Source: Rheinheimera sp. MM224 (lineage in GTDB: Bacteria > Pseudomonadota > Gammaproteobacteria > Enterobacterales > Alteromonadaceae). Taken from it: DNA of 64,000 nucleotides. Below, piece after piece: positions 26,185 through 34,794 of the stretch. Positions within the stretch are counted from its first letter, which is position 1, and every line of letters starts with the position of its first letter. The stretch covers positions 2,717,001 to 2,781,000 of the forward strand of contig NZ_OX352320.1 of assembly GCF_947090785.1 (NCBI RefSeq). Reading direction: 5' to 3'. Made by a program: the position numbers and the translations under genes. Below the pieces are notes generated by a model. The model ran no database searches. It was not told the DNA's origin and saw nothing but the letters and a program-made list of their open reading frames with translations.

Positions 26185-27309
26185 TTACTCCTCCAGACCT
26201 AGTCTGTACATCACATAATCGTTGTAACCGACCAGCACAGGGATCAGGCCCTGCAATTGCTGATCAAGGCTTGCATCACCGGTATCAGCTAATAAAGGCC
26301 GGCCTTCAAGCTGCTGTAATTTAGTTTTGGTCGCCACCAGACAAATATTAGCGCGACCCACTGTGCGAATAACAGCAGGGCTTAACTGCTGATTACCCCG
26401 GCCAAACACATGACCCTGCCCCCCTATTAAGGTGATCACCAGCTTGCTTGGATAATCCTGCACCAGCGCCAGCAATTCTGTGGCAGTGACATCGGACGCA
26501 ATCAGTTTGCCATTTTCAACCACATCTACGCCTAATAAGGTATTAGGTAATTCCAGTTCTTTCATCACGGCAGCGACTGTGGAACCTGAGCCCATCACAT
26601 AACGCACGTCATCGTCCATGGTGCTTACGATAAAAGCCGCTAAATCATCCAACACCAGATCTTCAGATTCTTTGCCACCGTTTTTTACGCTTTGAATATA
26701 ACGGAGCTCGGCTGGGATACGCATTTCGCCAAAACGTTTGGCGCGCACTATGCCCTGACGAAAGGCTGTTTCGTCTATATCCATCACAGCAGCTTCGGTT
26801 AAGGTGACCAACTCGCCTTTGACTAACTGAGCTATAACTTTGCCTGCAGCCGATGGGCTGATAGCATAAACACCAGAGTGAATTTTACAACCTGCTGGCA
26901 CACCAAGCACAGTAGAGCGTTCGCCGACCGCTGCACAGATATTGCGGGCTGTGCCATCTCCACCGGCAAATAACAATAAATCCACGCCCTGCTCTGCTAT
27001 AACGGTAGCAGCTCGTTCTGTATCTTCTGCCGTGGTTTGAGCCGATCCTGGCGTGTAACAAATCTGAAAATGAAAGCCTAAAGATGCCAATAAATCAGCC
27101 CCCATAGCACCAGCGACCGTCAGGATCTGAAGCTGATCGTTCAGAGGTAACAGCTGCTCTAAGGCTAAAGCGGTTTTATTCTGCGCCTGAGGCACAGCCC
27201 CTAATGCCAGAGCTTGTTCCACTACGCCATCGCTGCCTTTAAGCGCAACAGCACCACCTACTCCGGCTACAGGATTGATAATTAAACCTAAACGAAACAG
27301 ACTGGCCAC
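26185..27309 (-). CDS. ATP-NAD kinase family protein
   Basis: The protein of about 374 residues carries the GGDGT motif (LFAGGDGTARN) and the N-terminal LIINPVAGVGG glycine loop of the NAD kinase/diacylglycerol kinase fold. It is longer than housekeeping NadK and belongs to a separate ATP-NAD kinase branch whose substrate is not established. I favour the GTG at 27309, with AGAGGG 5 bases upstream, giving VASLFRLGLIINP. An ATG at 27342 is an alternative. YfcL follows directly. Confidence 0.85.
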   Translation of the reverse strand: MASLFRLGLIINPVAGVGGAVALKGSDGVVEQALALGAVPQAQNKTALALEQLLPLNDQLQILTVAGAMGADLLASLGFHFQICYTPGSAQTTAEDTERAATVIAEQGVDLLLFAGGDGTARNICAAVGERSTVLGVPAGCKIHSGVYAISPSAAGKVIAQLVKGELVTLTEAAVMDIDETAFRQGIVRAKRFGEMRIPAELRYIQSVKNGGKESEDLVLDDLAAFIVSTMDDDVRYVMGSGSTVAAVMKELELPNTLLGVDVVENGKLIASDVTATELLALVQDYPSKLVITLIGGQGHVFGRGNQQLSPAVIRTVGRANICLVATKTKLQQLEGRPLLADTGDASLDQQLQGLIPVLVGYNDYVMYRLGLEE

Positions 27310-27388
27310 AATACCCTCTATAGCGTAAAAAAAACGCCGCATTGTAGCCTTTTACCAAAGCGATGCCCAGCAGGAACTCTATGCAATG

Positions 27389-28552
27389 CTAGAGCTTTTG
27401 CTGCTGACGTAAAGTATTTGGCAGAGAAAAGGCCATTAAAGTGGCACCTAAAGCTGCGACTGCAGCGCTAACAAAAGTTAAAGTAGCGCCTGGTCCGTCA
27501 GCCCACAATAAACCAGCGCAATAAGCCCCTATAGCGCCTCCTCCGCCGTATACCACACCTGCATACAAAGCCTGCCCCCTACTACGCTGAGCTGGAGCAA
27601 AAAAACTCTGAATAAACTGCATAGCGCAGCTGTGCGCCAGGGCAAAACTGGCAGCATGGAATAACATACTAAAAGCCAGCCAGTACCAGTGCTCTGCTAA
27701 ATAAGCCACAATCAACCAACGCAGTACTGTCAGGCCGTAGCAAAAGGTCAGCAAAACACGATAACTAAAACGGTTCAGCACTTTGCCTGCATAAAAAAAC
27801 GCGATAATTTCCGCCAGTACAGCAAGCGCTATCATCAGGCCCGAGGTCACACCGCTGTAGCCTAGATCGCGGCAATACAAAATAAAGAAGCCATAAAAAG
27901 GCGCAAAACTAATTTGCATCAAAAAAGTCGCGGCCATAAAACGTAAAAACACCGGGTGCTTAAACAGGGTTCTAAAACGAATAGACTCCTGCCCTGCGGT
28001 ATTTTTCATCGTAAAAGAGGGTAATAAAAATAAGGTACCGAGCAGCAATGCCAGAAAAACAGTCGCGCCCCAAGGCAAAAATTCGGAGCCAAAATATTGC
28101 AACAGCAAACCACCCAGCATAACAACCACTATGTAGCCCACGCTGCCAAAACTACGGACCCGGCCATATACGCTGCTGTCGTTATTCAGAAAATGAAAAG
28201 CACTAACTTCCAGCTGCGGCAAAATCGCAGTCCAGAATAAGCTGAATAGCCCCAGGCCCAACACCAGAGGCCAATAGCCAAAATCGACGTAACTGCTCAG
28301 CCAGCCAATGGATGCCAGCACAGCGCCAAAGCGCATGACGCTGATTGGATCGCCTTTACGCTCCACCACCATAGCCCAGAGGCTAGGGCCAATAATACGG
28401 CTGGTGGTGACTATCGCCAGCAACAAACCTATATCGTGAGAATTAAAACCGCGGCCATCGAGAAACATTGGCAGGTAAGGTACAAAAATGCCCAACACAG
28501 CAAAATACGCAAAGTAAGCAAGTCCCAGGGCTGGGGTGGTGGCAAGTTTCAT
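27389..28552 (-). CDS. MFS transporter, phenylpropionate permease (HcaT)-like
   Basis: The 387-residue protein has about 12 membrane segments. The start LGLAYFAYFAVLGIFVPYLP and the loop VYGRVRSFGSVGYI are typical of the PPP/MFS_1-like group containing HcaT and nucleoside permeases. I use the ATG at 28552, with GGA at 6 bases; the longer frame to 28612 begins inside the aroC terminator stem and is rejected. The substrate is unknown and is not necessarily an aromatic acid. Confidence 0.82.
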   Translation of the reverse strand: MKLATTPALGLAYFAYFAVLGIFVPYLPMFLDGRGFNSHDIGLLLAIVTTSRIIGPSLWAMVVERKGDPISVMRFGAVLASIGWLSSYVDFGYWPLVLGLGLFSLFWTAILPQLEVSAFHFLNNDSSVYGRVRSFGSVGYIVVVMLGGLLLQYFGSEFLPWGATVFLALLLGTLFLLPSFTMKNTAGQESIRFRTLFKHPVFLRFMAATFLMQISFAPFYGFFILYCRDLGYSGVTSGLMIALAVLAEIIAFFYAGKVLNRFSYRVLLTFCYGLTVLRWLIVAYLAEHWYWLAFSMLFHAASFALAHSCAMQFIQSFFAPAQRSRGQALYAGVVYGGGGAIGAYCAGLLWADGPGATLTFVSAAVAALGATLMAFSLPNTLRQQQKL

Positions 28553-28593
28553 TTGTGTTCCACTACAAAAATTAACAGCGCATTGGCCGCAGA

Positions 28594-28624
28594 GAAAAGC
28601 AAAACGCCGCATAAAGCGACGTTT
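28594..28624 (-). terminator. Rho-independent terminator after aroC
   Basis: On the minus strand AAACGTCGC pairs with GCGGCGTTT (one U-G wobble in RNA) around TTTAT and runs into TTTTGCTTTTC. It lies 19 bases beyond the aroC stop. Confidence 0.75.
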
Positions 28625-28642
28625 GTATTCTACCTCAAAGCA

Positions 28643-29740
28643 CTAAGGTTGCCTTGCTATATCTGGTGTCGTAACGACCACATCAGCATTTTGTGCTCTG
28701 TGGCGCAGGAAATGATCCATCAGCACTATCGCCAACATGGCTTCTGCAATAGGCACAGCACGAATACCGACACAAGGGTCGTGACGGCCTTTGGTGATCA
28801 TCTCTGTTTCTTCACCGCTGGTGGTAATAGTTTTACCCGGAATGCTGATACTGGACGTAGGTTTTAACGCAATACTGACGTTAATATCCTGACCTGAAGT
28901 AATACCACCTAAAGTGCCTCCTGCATGGTTAGCACTGAAGCCGGCTAAGCTAAGCTCGTCACGATGCGTAGAACCACGTTGTTCGACCACAGCAAAACCA
29001 TCACCAATTTCGACAGCTTTAACCGCATTGATACTCATCATGGCGTGAGCTATATCCGCATCAATGCGATCAAATACAGGCTCGCCCCAGCCCACAGGCA
29101 CACCGGACGCGACAACATTAATACGGGCACCTACTGAATCACCGTCTTTTTTCAGTTGTCGCATGTACTCATCTAATTGTTCAAGCACATCGACATCAGG
29201 GCAGAAAAAGGCGTTTTGCTCGACCTGATCCCAATCCAGCTTTTGCGCTTTGATTGGACCAAGCTGCGCCAGATAACCACGGATTTCGATACCAAACTTA
29301 GCTTTTAAATACTGCTTGGCAATAGCCCCAGCGGCCACACGAACTGCAGTTTCACGGGCGGATGAACGGCCACCACCACGGTAATCACGAATACCAAATT
29401 TATGCCAGTAGGTGTAATCAGCATGACCTGGACGGAACAGGTCTTTAATCTCAGAATAATCCTGTGAACGCTGATCAGTATTCTCAATCAGCAACCCTAT
29501 AGAGGCGCCTGTGCTATAGCCTTCAAACACACCGGATAAAATTTTGACGATGTCATCTTCGCGACGCGCTGTGGTGTAGCGTGAAGTGCCGGGTTTGCGT
29601 CTGTCCAGTTCAAGCTGAATTTGTTCCAGATCGAGCTTTAAGCCAGGCGGCAAACCATCCACTATGCCACCAATGGCCGGGCCATGGCTTTCACCAAAGG
29701 TGGTCACTTTAAATAGTTGGCCTATAGAATTACCCGACAT
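28643..29740 (-). CDS. aroC: Chorismate synthase
   Basis: This 365-residue enzyme converts 5-enolpyruvylshikimate-3-phosphate to chorismate with reduced FMN, the last step of the shikimate pathway. Signatures present are [14 protein letters not shown] near the N terminus, [16 protein letters not shown] near residue 130 and [15 protein letters not shown] near 250. Length and motifs match E. coli AroC. It follows prmB on the same strand, and a terminator follows. Confidence 0.96.
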   Translation of the reverse strand: MSGNSIGQLFKVTTFGESHGPAIGGIVDGLPPGLKLDLEQIQLELDRRKPGTSRYTTARREDDIVKILSGVFEGYSTGASIGLLIENTDQRSQDYSEIKDLFRPGHADYTYWHKFGIRDYRGGGRSSARETAVRVAAGAIAKQYLKAKFGIEIRGYLAQLGPIKAQKLDWDQVEQNAFFCPDVDVLEQLDEYMRQLKKDGDSVGARINVVASGVPVGWGEPVFDRIDADIAHAMMSINAVKAVEIGDGFAVVEQRGSTHRDELSLAGFSANHAGGTLGGITSGQDINVSIALKPTSSISIPGKTITTSGEETEMITKGRHDPCVGIRAVPIAEAMLAIVLMDHFLRHRAQNADVVVTTPDIARQP

Positions 29741-29778
29741 CCTTCACCCCTGCATATCTTTGTATTTTCTGAAAATTA

Positions 29779-29817
29779 AGCTTCTAAACTATGTTTCTAA
29801 CCTAGGCTTCCAAACTA
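29779..29817 (-). repeat. Three imperfect 13-base tandem repeats at the prmB 3' end
   Basis: Read on the minus strand, TAGTTTGGAAGCC, TAGGTTAGAAACA and TAGTTTAGAAGCT follow one another without a gap. The first unit covers the last codons and stop of prmB, so the array looks like a small duplication that has drifted. It fills most of the prmB-aroC spacer. Confidence 0.6.
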
Positions 29818-30749
29818 TCCTGGTGTTTCACTAAATCGGTTTTGCTGATGGCAAATACACCTAAACCACCACGTTCGAATTCCAGCCATTGCAATGGCAA
29901 ATCCGGATACAGCTCTTGCAGTGCGACCATGCTGTTGCCTACTTCACAAATCAGCCAGCCACCGTCGTTTAAATGCTCTGCAGCTTCTGACAAAATACGG
30001 CGAGTCAGTTCCAGACCATCATGGCCAGAAGCTAAACCTAATTCCGGCTCGTGATGGTATTCATCCGGCAGGTCAGCCATATCTTCAGCATCCACATAAG
30101 GCGGATTGGTCACAATCAAATCGTAAGTCTGGCCTTTGATGGCGTTATAGCCATCGGACAACATAGGGAACACCTGATGCTCCAGCTCATGCTGCTCGAT
30201 ATTAAAAATCGCCACATCCAGCGCATCTTCGCTGATATCCAACGCATCCACTTCGGCATTTGGAAACTGTTTGGCGCAGGCAATAGCAATACAACCTGAG
30301 CCTGTGCACAAATCTAAAATACGTGCCGGTTCATGCTCTTTAAACCAAGGTTCAAAGCTTCGGCTGATCAGCTCGCCTATAGGAGAACGTGGCACTAACA
30401 CCCGCTCATCCACATAAAAACTTAAGCCACAGAAAAAAGCTTGTTGAGTTAAATAAGCGGCCGGAATACGTTGTTCAATACGTTGTAGTAACAAATCGCA
30501 AAAGACTTTAGCTTCAGAGCTGGTCATCCGAAGCGGCAACAGGTTTTCAGTAATACGTGCCATATCCAGACTATGAGCAAGCAACAAGGCTGCTTCATCC
30601 CATGGATTGTCGGTACCGTGGCCAAAATAGATGTGGGCTTTATTAAACTGACTGACAGACCAGCGTAACCAGTCGTGGATGGAATGCAGCTCGCGGATGG
30701 CTTCGTCGATAATTTCCGCAGTCAGATGGCTGCTTTGATGCTCTGTCAT
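29802..30749 (-). CDS. prmB: Ribosomal protein L3 N5-glutamine methyltransferase
   Basis: This 315-residue class I methyltransferase has the SAM motif [14 protein letters not shown] (about residue 145) and the NPPY glutamine-site motif ([12 protein letters not shown], about 215). It has the N-terminal helical domain of the PrmB/PrmC family. The long N-terminal part and the position next to aroC and smrB favour PrmB over PrmC. It methylates a glutamine of L3. smrB is divergent across 35 bases. Confidence 0.93.
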   Translation of the reverse strand: MTEHQSSHLTAEIIDEAIRELHSIHDWLRWSVSQFNKAHIYFGHGTDNPWDEAALLLAHSLDMARITENLLPLRMTSSEAKVFCDLLLQRIEQRIPAAYLTQQAFFCGLSFYVDERVLVPRSPIGELISRSFEPWFKEHEPARILDLCTGSGCIAIACAKQFPNAEVDALDISEDALDVAIFNIEQHELEHQVFPMLSDGYNAIKGQTYDLIVTNPPYVDAEDMADLPDEYHHEPELGLASGHDGLELTRRILSEAAEHLNDGGWLICEVGNSMVALQELYPDLPLQWLEFERGGLGVFAISKTDLVKHQDSLEA

Positions 30750-30784
30750 TGTGTTTTACTCTAGTGATTGGTTAGACTTCGGGC

Positions 30785-31321
30785 ATGCGAAAAAAAACAC
30801 CAGTTCCAAATCTTCCAGAGGAAGAAAAGCAGCTGTTCCGGGATTCGGTGACAGGCGCACGCCCCTTGCAGCAGGACAAGATACCTTTTGCCCGCCAACC
30901 CGGCAAGGTAAGAATGGCCGCCACTTTAACAAATAGCAGTCCAGATAGCCATTTGTTTTACTTTTCAGACCAGTACGAAGGTTTTTTAAGCGATAGCAGT
31001 ACTTTAGCCTTTGTGCAGACCGGTGACGACCCAACCTTAGCCAGGCAGCTGAAACGCGGCGAGTTTCGCCCTGCTGTTGTTTTGGATTTACATGGTTTAA
31101 CGCAGCAACAAGCCAAAACCGAACTGGCGGGTTTATTGGCCTATTGTGAGCAGCAGCATTTTAACTGCGCTTGTGTCGTACATGGCAAAGGTTTGGGGAT
31201 TCTGGCGAAACGAGTGCCAAACTGGCTGGTGCAACACCCTAATGTGCGGGCCTTTCATACGGCCCCAACAGAATGGGGCCGTGATGGTGCTTTATTGGTT
31301 TTGCTTAAGACACCGATTTAA
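30785..31321 (+). CDS. smrB: SmrB ribosome-rescue endonuclease
   Basis: The 178-residue protein ends in an Smr domain with LDLHGLTQQQAK (about residue 100) and VVHGKGLGIL (about 133). Its N-terminal extension (QDKIPFARQPGK) matches E. coli SmrB. SmrB cuts mRNA between collided ribosomes. It is divergent from prmB, another ribosome-linked gene. Its 3' end overlaps the convergent sixA by 17 bases. Confidence 0.92.
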   Translation: MRKKTPVPNLPEEEKQLFRDSVTGARPLQQDKIPFARQPGKVRMAATLTNSSPDSHLFYFSDQYEGFLSDSSTLAFVQTGDDPTLARQLKRGEFRPAVVLDLHGLTQQQAKTELAGLLAYCEQQHFNCACVVHGKGLGILAKRVPNWLVQHPNVRAFHTAPTEWGRDGALLVLLKTPI

Positions 31322-31796
31322 CAAGATGGATCAAGCTGGGACAGGCATATTCCAATAACACACCCTTGTGTTGATGGTAATCAATACAAGCCACACCAGC
31401 AGTATCAAAAATAGGGGTTTGACCACTGCGGGTAAAAGCTTCGACTAAAAAGCTGACCAGTGGCATGTGAGAAACCACTAAAATTTTGGCGTGCGGATTT
31501 TCAGCATAAAGCGTGTCGAGAAAATCGACGACCAGCTGCGCGTTTCCTTCAGGGATCAGATCCGTATTCAGTTCAACAGCTTGCGTTGACACTGCTTTTT
31601 GCACTAAAAGTGCGGCGGTTTGCTGAGTCCTGCGATAAGGGCTGGAGAAAATCTGATCAAATGCACTATAGTGGTGATGCAGCCACTCAGCCATTTGACT
31701 GACTTCGGCCTGACCTGCTGCTGTTAACTGTCGTTCACTGTCGCTCAAGTACTGCGGTTCAGCTTCACCGTGCCGCATAATAACCAAATTAACCAT
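31305..31796 (-). CDS. sixA: Phosphohistidine phosphatase SixA
   Basis: The 163-residue histidine-phosphatase-fold protein has the RHG motif at its start (VIMRHGEAEP, H9), the SPYRRTQQTA arginine motif at about 52 and VVSHMPLV near 107. SixA removes phosphate from histidine in phosphorelay or nitrogen-PTS proteins. Its 3' end overlaps smrB on the other strand. Confidence 0.92.
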   Translation of the reverse strand: MVNLVIMRHGEAEPQYLSDSERQLTAAGQAEVSQMAEWLHHHYSAFDQIFSSPYRRTQQTAALLVQKAVSTQAVELNTDLIPEGNAQLVVDFLDTLYAENPHAKILVVSHMPLVSFLVEAFTRSGQTPIFDTAGVACIDYHQHKGVLLEYACPSLIHLVKSVS

Positions 31797-31921
31797 TGTT
31801 GCTACCAGTTACAACTTCGCGACGCTCGCGAAAAGAGTGCGCTATGATAATGAAAGTTAATGCCGACAGTAACTGCTAATAAAGCATAAAATTGCGTTAC
31901 TATATTCCTAATCGCTATGAT

Positions 31922-31951
31922 GAACCCTCGCATTCTGTATTTTCAGGGTTC
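31922..31951 (+). other. Leader hairpin before the M16 peptidase gene
   Basis: GAACCCT and AGGGTTC form a 7-base stem around a 16-base loop that ends about 8 bases before the GAGG ribosome site of the TTG-initiated peptidase gene. It could affect translation, but the stem is short. Confidence 0.3.
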
Positions 31952-31968
31952 CCGTCACGAGGCATAAA

Positions 31969-34740
31969 TTGAAAAAAAGCCAGTTAATGCAAAGCCCTAA
32001 CGATAAGCGTCAGTATCTGGCGCTGACTTTATTGAATGATCTGCCTGTGCTCTTAGTGCATCAACAGGATGCAGAAAAAAGTGCTGCAGCGCTGACTGTC
32101 AACGTCGGACACTTCGACGATCCTGCAGAACGCCAAGGTTTGGCGCACTTTCTTGAGCATATGCTGTTTTTAGGCACCGAAAAATATCCGGACGCCGGCG
32201 AGTACCAGCATTTTATCAATCATCATGGTGGCAGCCATAATGCATGGACAGGCACTGAGCACAGCAGTTTTTTCTTTGATATAGACACAGACTACTTCGA
32301 ACAGGCTTTGGACAGATTTGCCGATATGTTCCGCGCGCCGCTGTTTCACGCCGATTACATAGAAAAAGAACGTCAGGCTATTGAAGCCGAGTTTTCATTA
32401 AAGCTTAAAGATGACAGCAGACGTATTTATCAGGTGCACAAAGAAACAGTTAATCCGGCCCACCCTTTTGCTAAATTTTCAGTGGGTAATTTGCTGACCT
32501 TGTGTGATACGCCGGAACAAAGCCTGCAACAAGCTGTGCAGCAGTTTTTTGACAGCCATTACGGCGCCAGGCGCATGACGTTATGTCTGGTATCCCCTCT
32601 GCCATTACAGCAAATGGAACAGCTGGTGCACCAGTATTTTGCTGCCTTGCCCAATCATGTCTGTGCTAAAGCGCCTTTGTCAGAACCTTTATATCTGGCA
32701 GAACATCAGGCTTTGCAACTGGATATAGCGCCCCACAAATTCAGTCAGCGTCTGGTCGCCAGTTTCGCATTACCCGACATCCAGCCCTGGTACAAATACA
32801 AGCTGATTTCTTTTTTGGCACATTTGTTGGGCGATGAAGGATTTGGTTCTCTGTTGGCGTATTTAAAAGACCAAGGTTGGGTTAACCAATTAAGTGCCGG
32901 TGGTGGTATAGACGGCAGTAACTACAAAGATTTCACTTTGTCTTTTGAACTGACAGAGCAAGGCGTTTTTGCCAAAGATCAGATTTTAGAAGCCATGTTT
33001 GGTCAGCTGCAATTACTGCGGCAATCACCCTTTCCGGAGCATTTGTTTCTGGAACGTCAGCGCTTAGTGCAATGGAGCTACTTATATCAGGAGCCCAGCA
33101 CCGCCCTGCAGGGAGCCTGCGATTTATCGGTCAATATGCAGCATTACCCTGTCGATGATTATGTCTATGGTGACTATCGTATGGACTTGCCGCCTGAAGC
33201 TTTGTACCGCGAACTGCTGGAGCGTTTCCGTCCTGACAATATGAGGGTGATGTTTATTGCACCTGACATCCAGGCCAATCGTGAAGCTCGCTGGTATCAG
33301 ACGCCTTATAGTGTGCAACCTTTGGAACAAAGCCAGATCGAGCATTACCTTCACGCTAAGGTGCCACCAGGCAACCATCTGCCACAAAGCAACCCTTATC
33401 TGGTGACAGAGCTGAAGTTGCTCTCTGATGCTGACCATATGGCCAAACCACAACTTCTGGTGCAAGAGTCAGGCTTTAAGTTGTGGTTTAAAGCAGACAC
33501 CGATTTTAAAACGCCAAAAGGCCATATTTTTGTCCAATTGAATTTGCCTAACTGCATTGGATCTGTCAGCCAAATGGCATGTAGTCGTTTATGGCTGGAA
33601 TTGTTTCAGGATCAGATCAACGAAAGTTTTTATGCCGCCACTACAGCAGGTTTAACCTACAATTTGCATGTGCAGCATAGTGGCATTAGCTTGCACAGCA
33701 GTGGTTTGGCAGGCAATCAGATTAAGTTAGTGGCTGATTTATTGGCTCAAATGGCGTTTTGTCAGTTTGATGAACAACGTTTTGATGAAATTAAACGTCA
33801 GTTAATCAGGCACTGGCAAAACCACAGCAAAAACAAACCCGTCTCCAAACTCTTTAGTCAGCTGTCGTCTTTATTACAGCCGTTAAACCCGGATATTGAC
33901 CAACTTGCGGCAGCTTTGCAGCAACAGAGCTACAGCGATTTTATTCAGTTTCACCATCAGTTATTGCAACAAGTGCATCTGGATGCCTTTATGGTTGGCA
34001 ATTGGCACGCCTCGGATGCAACTCAGTTAAGTCAGGCGTTAAAAGGTTGGCTTTCAGAGCAGAACCAAGGCGAAGCTTTACCCCGTCAGCGCTACAATAC
34101 GCAGGGTATAGGCCCGGTCTGGGTTAAGGTTCCAGTTGAGCATAGTGATCAGGCACTGGTGATTTATTTGCCATCACGGCAAAAACAACCCGTGGATATG
34201 GCGCTTTTCATGCTGGCCAATCATTTACTCTCACCTGAGTATTTCCATGTACTGCGCACTGAACAGCAATTGGGTTATCTGGTAGGCACAGGCTATGTAC
34301 CTATGAACCTGCTGCCTGGTATTGCCTTTTATATTCAAAGCCCTGCAGCCTCCTGCGCCGATTTGTATAAAGCCACTTTGGCTTTTTACAAAAACTTCCT
34401 GTCTGAGCTGGAAGAGCTGGATGAAGAAGAGTTTGTGCAGATGAAACAAGGTCTGGCGACCCAGATAAAAGAGCGCGACAGCAGCTTAGGTGCCAGAGCC
34501 AAGCGCTTGTGGCTGGCAATTGGCCAAGGTGATCATCAGTTTGATTTAAACGAGCAGATAGAAATAGCACTGGAACAATTAAGTCTGAAAGACTTTATCG
34601 CATTCTTCTACCAGTTACTGGCACCTGATTACGATGCCATTTTTCTGGCTACGGGCGATAAACCGGATCATAGCCATTTAACTGAGCAAAACCCATTCAA
34701 TTTATTAGAGAAATTACCTTTATTAGCGGAATGGCTTTGA
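31969..34740 (+). CDS. Insulinase-family (M16) zinc metallopeptidase, pitrilysin-like
   Basis: The 923-residue protein has the inverted zinc motif HFLEH (H60, E63, H64) followed by MLFLGTEKYP, typical of M16A pitrilysin/insulysin. Four M16 domains fill the length, including the later GYLVGTGY segment near residue 770. No signal peptide is evident, so unlike E. coli pitrilysin it may be cytoplasmic. The start is a TTG with GAGG 7 bases upstream; an ATG six codons on (31987) is the alternative. Confidence 0.9.
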   Translation: MKKSQLMQSPNDKRQYLALTLLNDLPVLLVHQQDAEKSAAALTVNVGHFDDPAERQGLAHFLEHMLFLGTEKYPDAGEYQHFINHHGGSHNAWTGTEHSSFFFDIDTDYFEQALDRFADMFRAPLFHADYIEKERQAIEAEFSLKLKDDSRRIYQVHKETVNPAHPFAKFSVGNLLTLCDTPEQSLQQAVQQFFDSHYGARRMTLCLVSPLPLQQMEQLVHQYFAALPNHVCAKAPLSEPLYLAEHQALQLDIAPHKFSQRLVASFALPDIQPWYKYKLISFLAHLLGDEGFGSLLAYLKDQGWVNQLSAGGGIDGSNYKDFTLSFELTEQGVFAKDQILEAMFGQLQLLRQSPFPEHLFLERQRLVQWSYLYQEPSTALQGACDLSVNMQHYPVDDYVYGDYRMDLPPEALYRELLERFRPDNMRVMFIAPDIQANREARWYQTPYSVQPLEQSQIEHYLHAKVPPGNHLPQSNPYLVTELKLLSDADHMAKPQLLVQESGFKLWFKADTDFKTPKGHIFVQLNLPNCIGSVSQMACSRLWLELFQDQINESFYAATTAGLTYNLHVQHSGISLHSSGLAGNQIKLVADLLAQMAFCQFDEQRFDEIKRQLIRHWQNHSKNKPVSKLFSQLSSLLQPLNPDIDQLAAALQQQSYSDFIQFHHQLLQQVHLDAFMVGNWHASDATQLSQALKGWLSEQNQGEALPRQRYNTQGIGPVWVKVPVEHSDQALVIYLPSRQKQPVDMALFMLANHLLSPEYFHVLRTEQQLGYLVGTGYVPMNLLPGIAFYIQSPAASCADLYKATLAFYKNFLSELEELDEEEFVQMKQGLATQIKERDSSLGARAKRLWLAIGQGDHQFDLNEQIEIALEQLSLKDFIAFFYQLLAPDYDAIFLATGDKPDHSHLTEQNPFNLLEKLPLLAEWL

Positions 34741-34794
34741 CAGTGCGGATAACATTGGTTACCGTGAATTGATATCAATTAAAAAAGTCTGACT

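Noticed and set aside
28553..28612. Longer N terminus for the MFS transporter
   Set aside because: The first codons fall in the stem of the aroC terminator; the ATG at 28552 has a better ribosome site and family fit.
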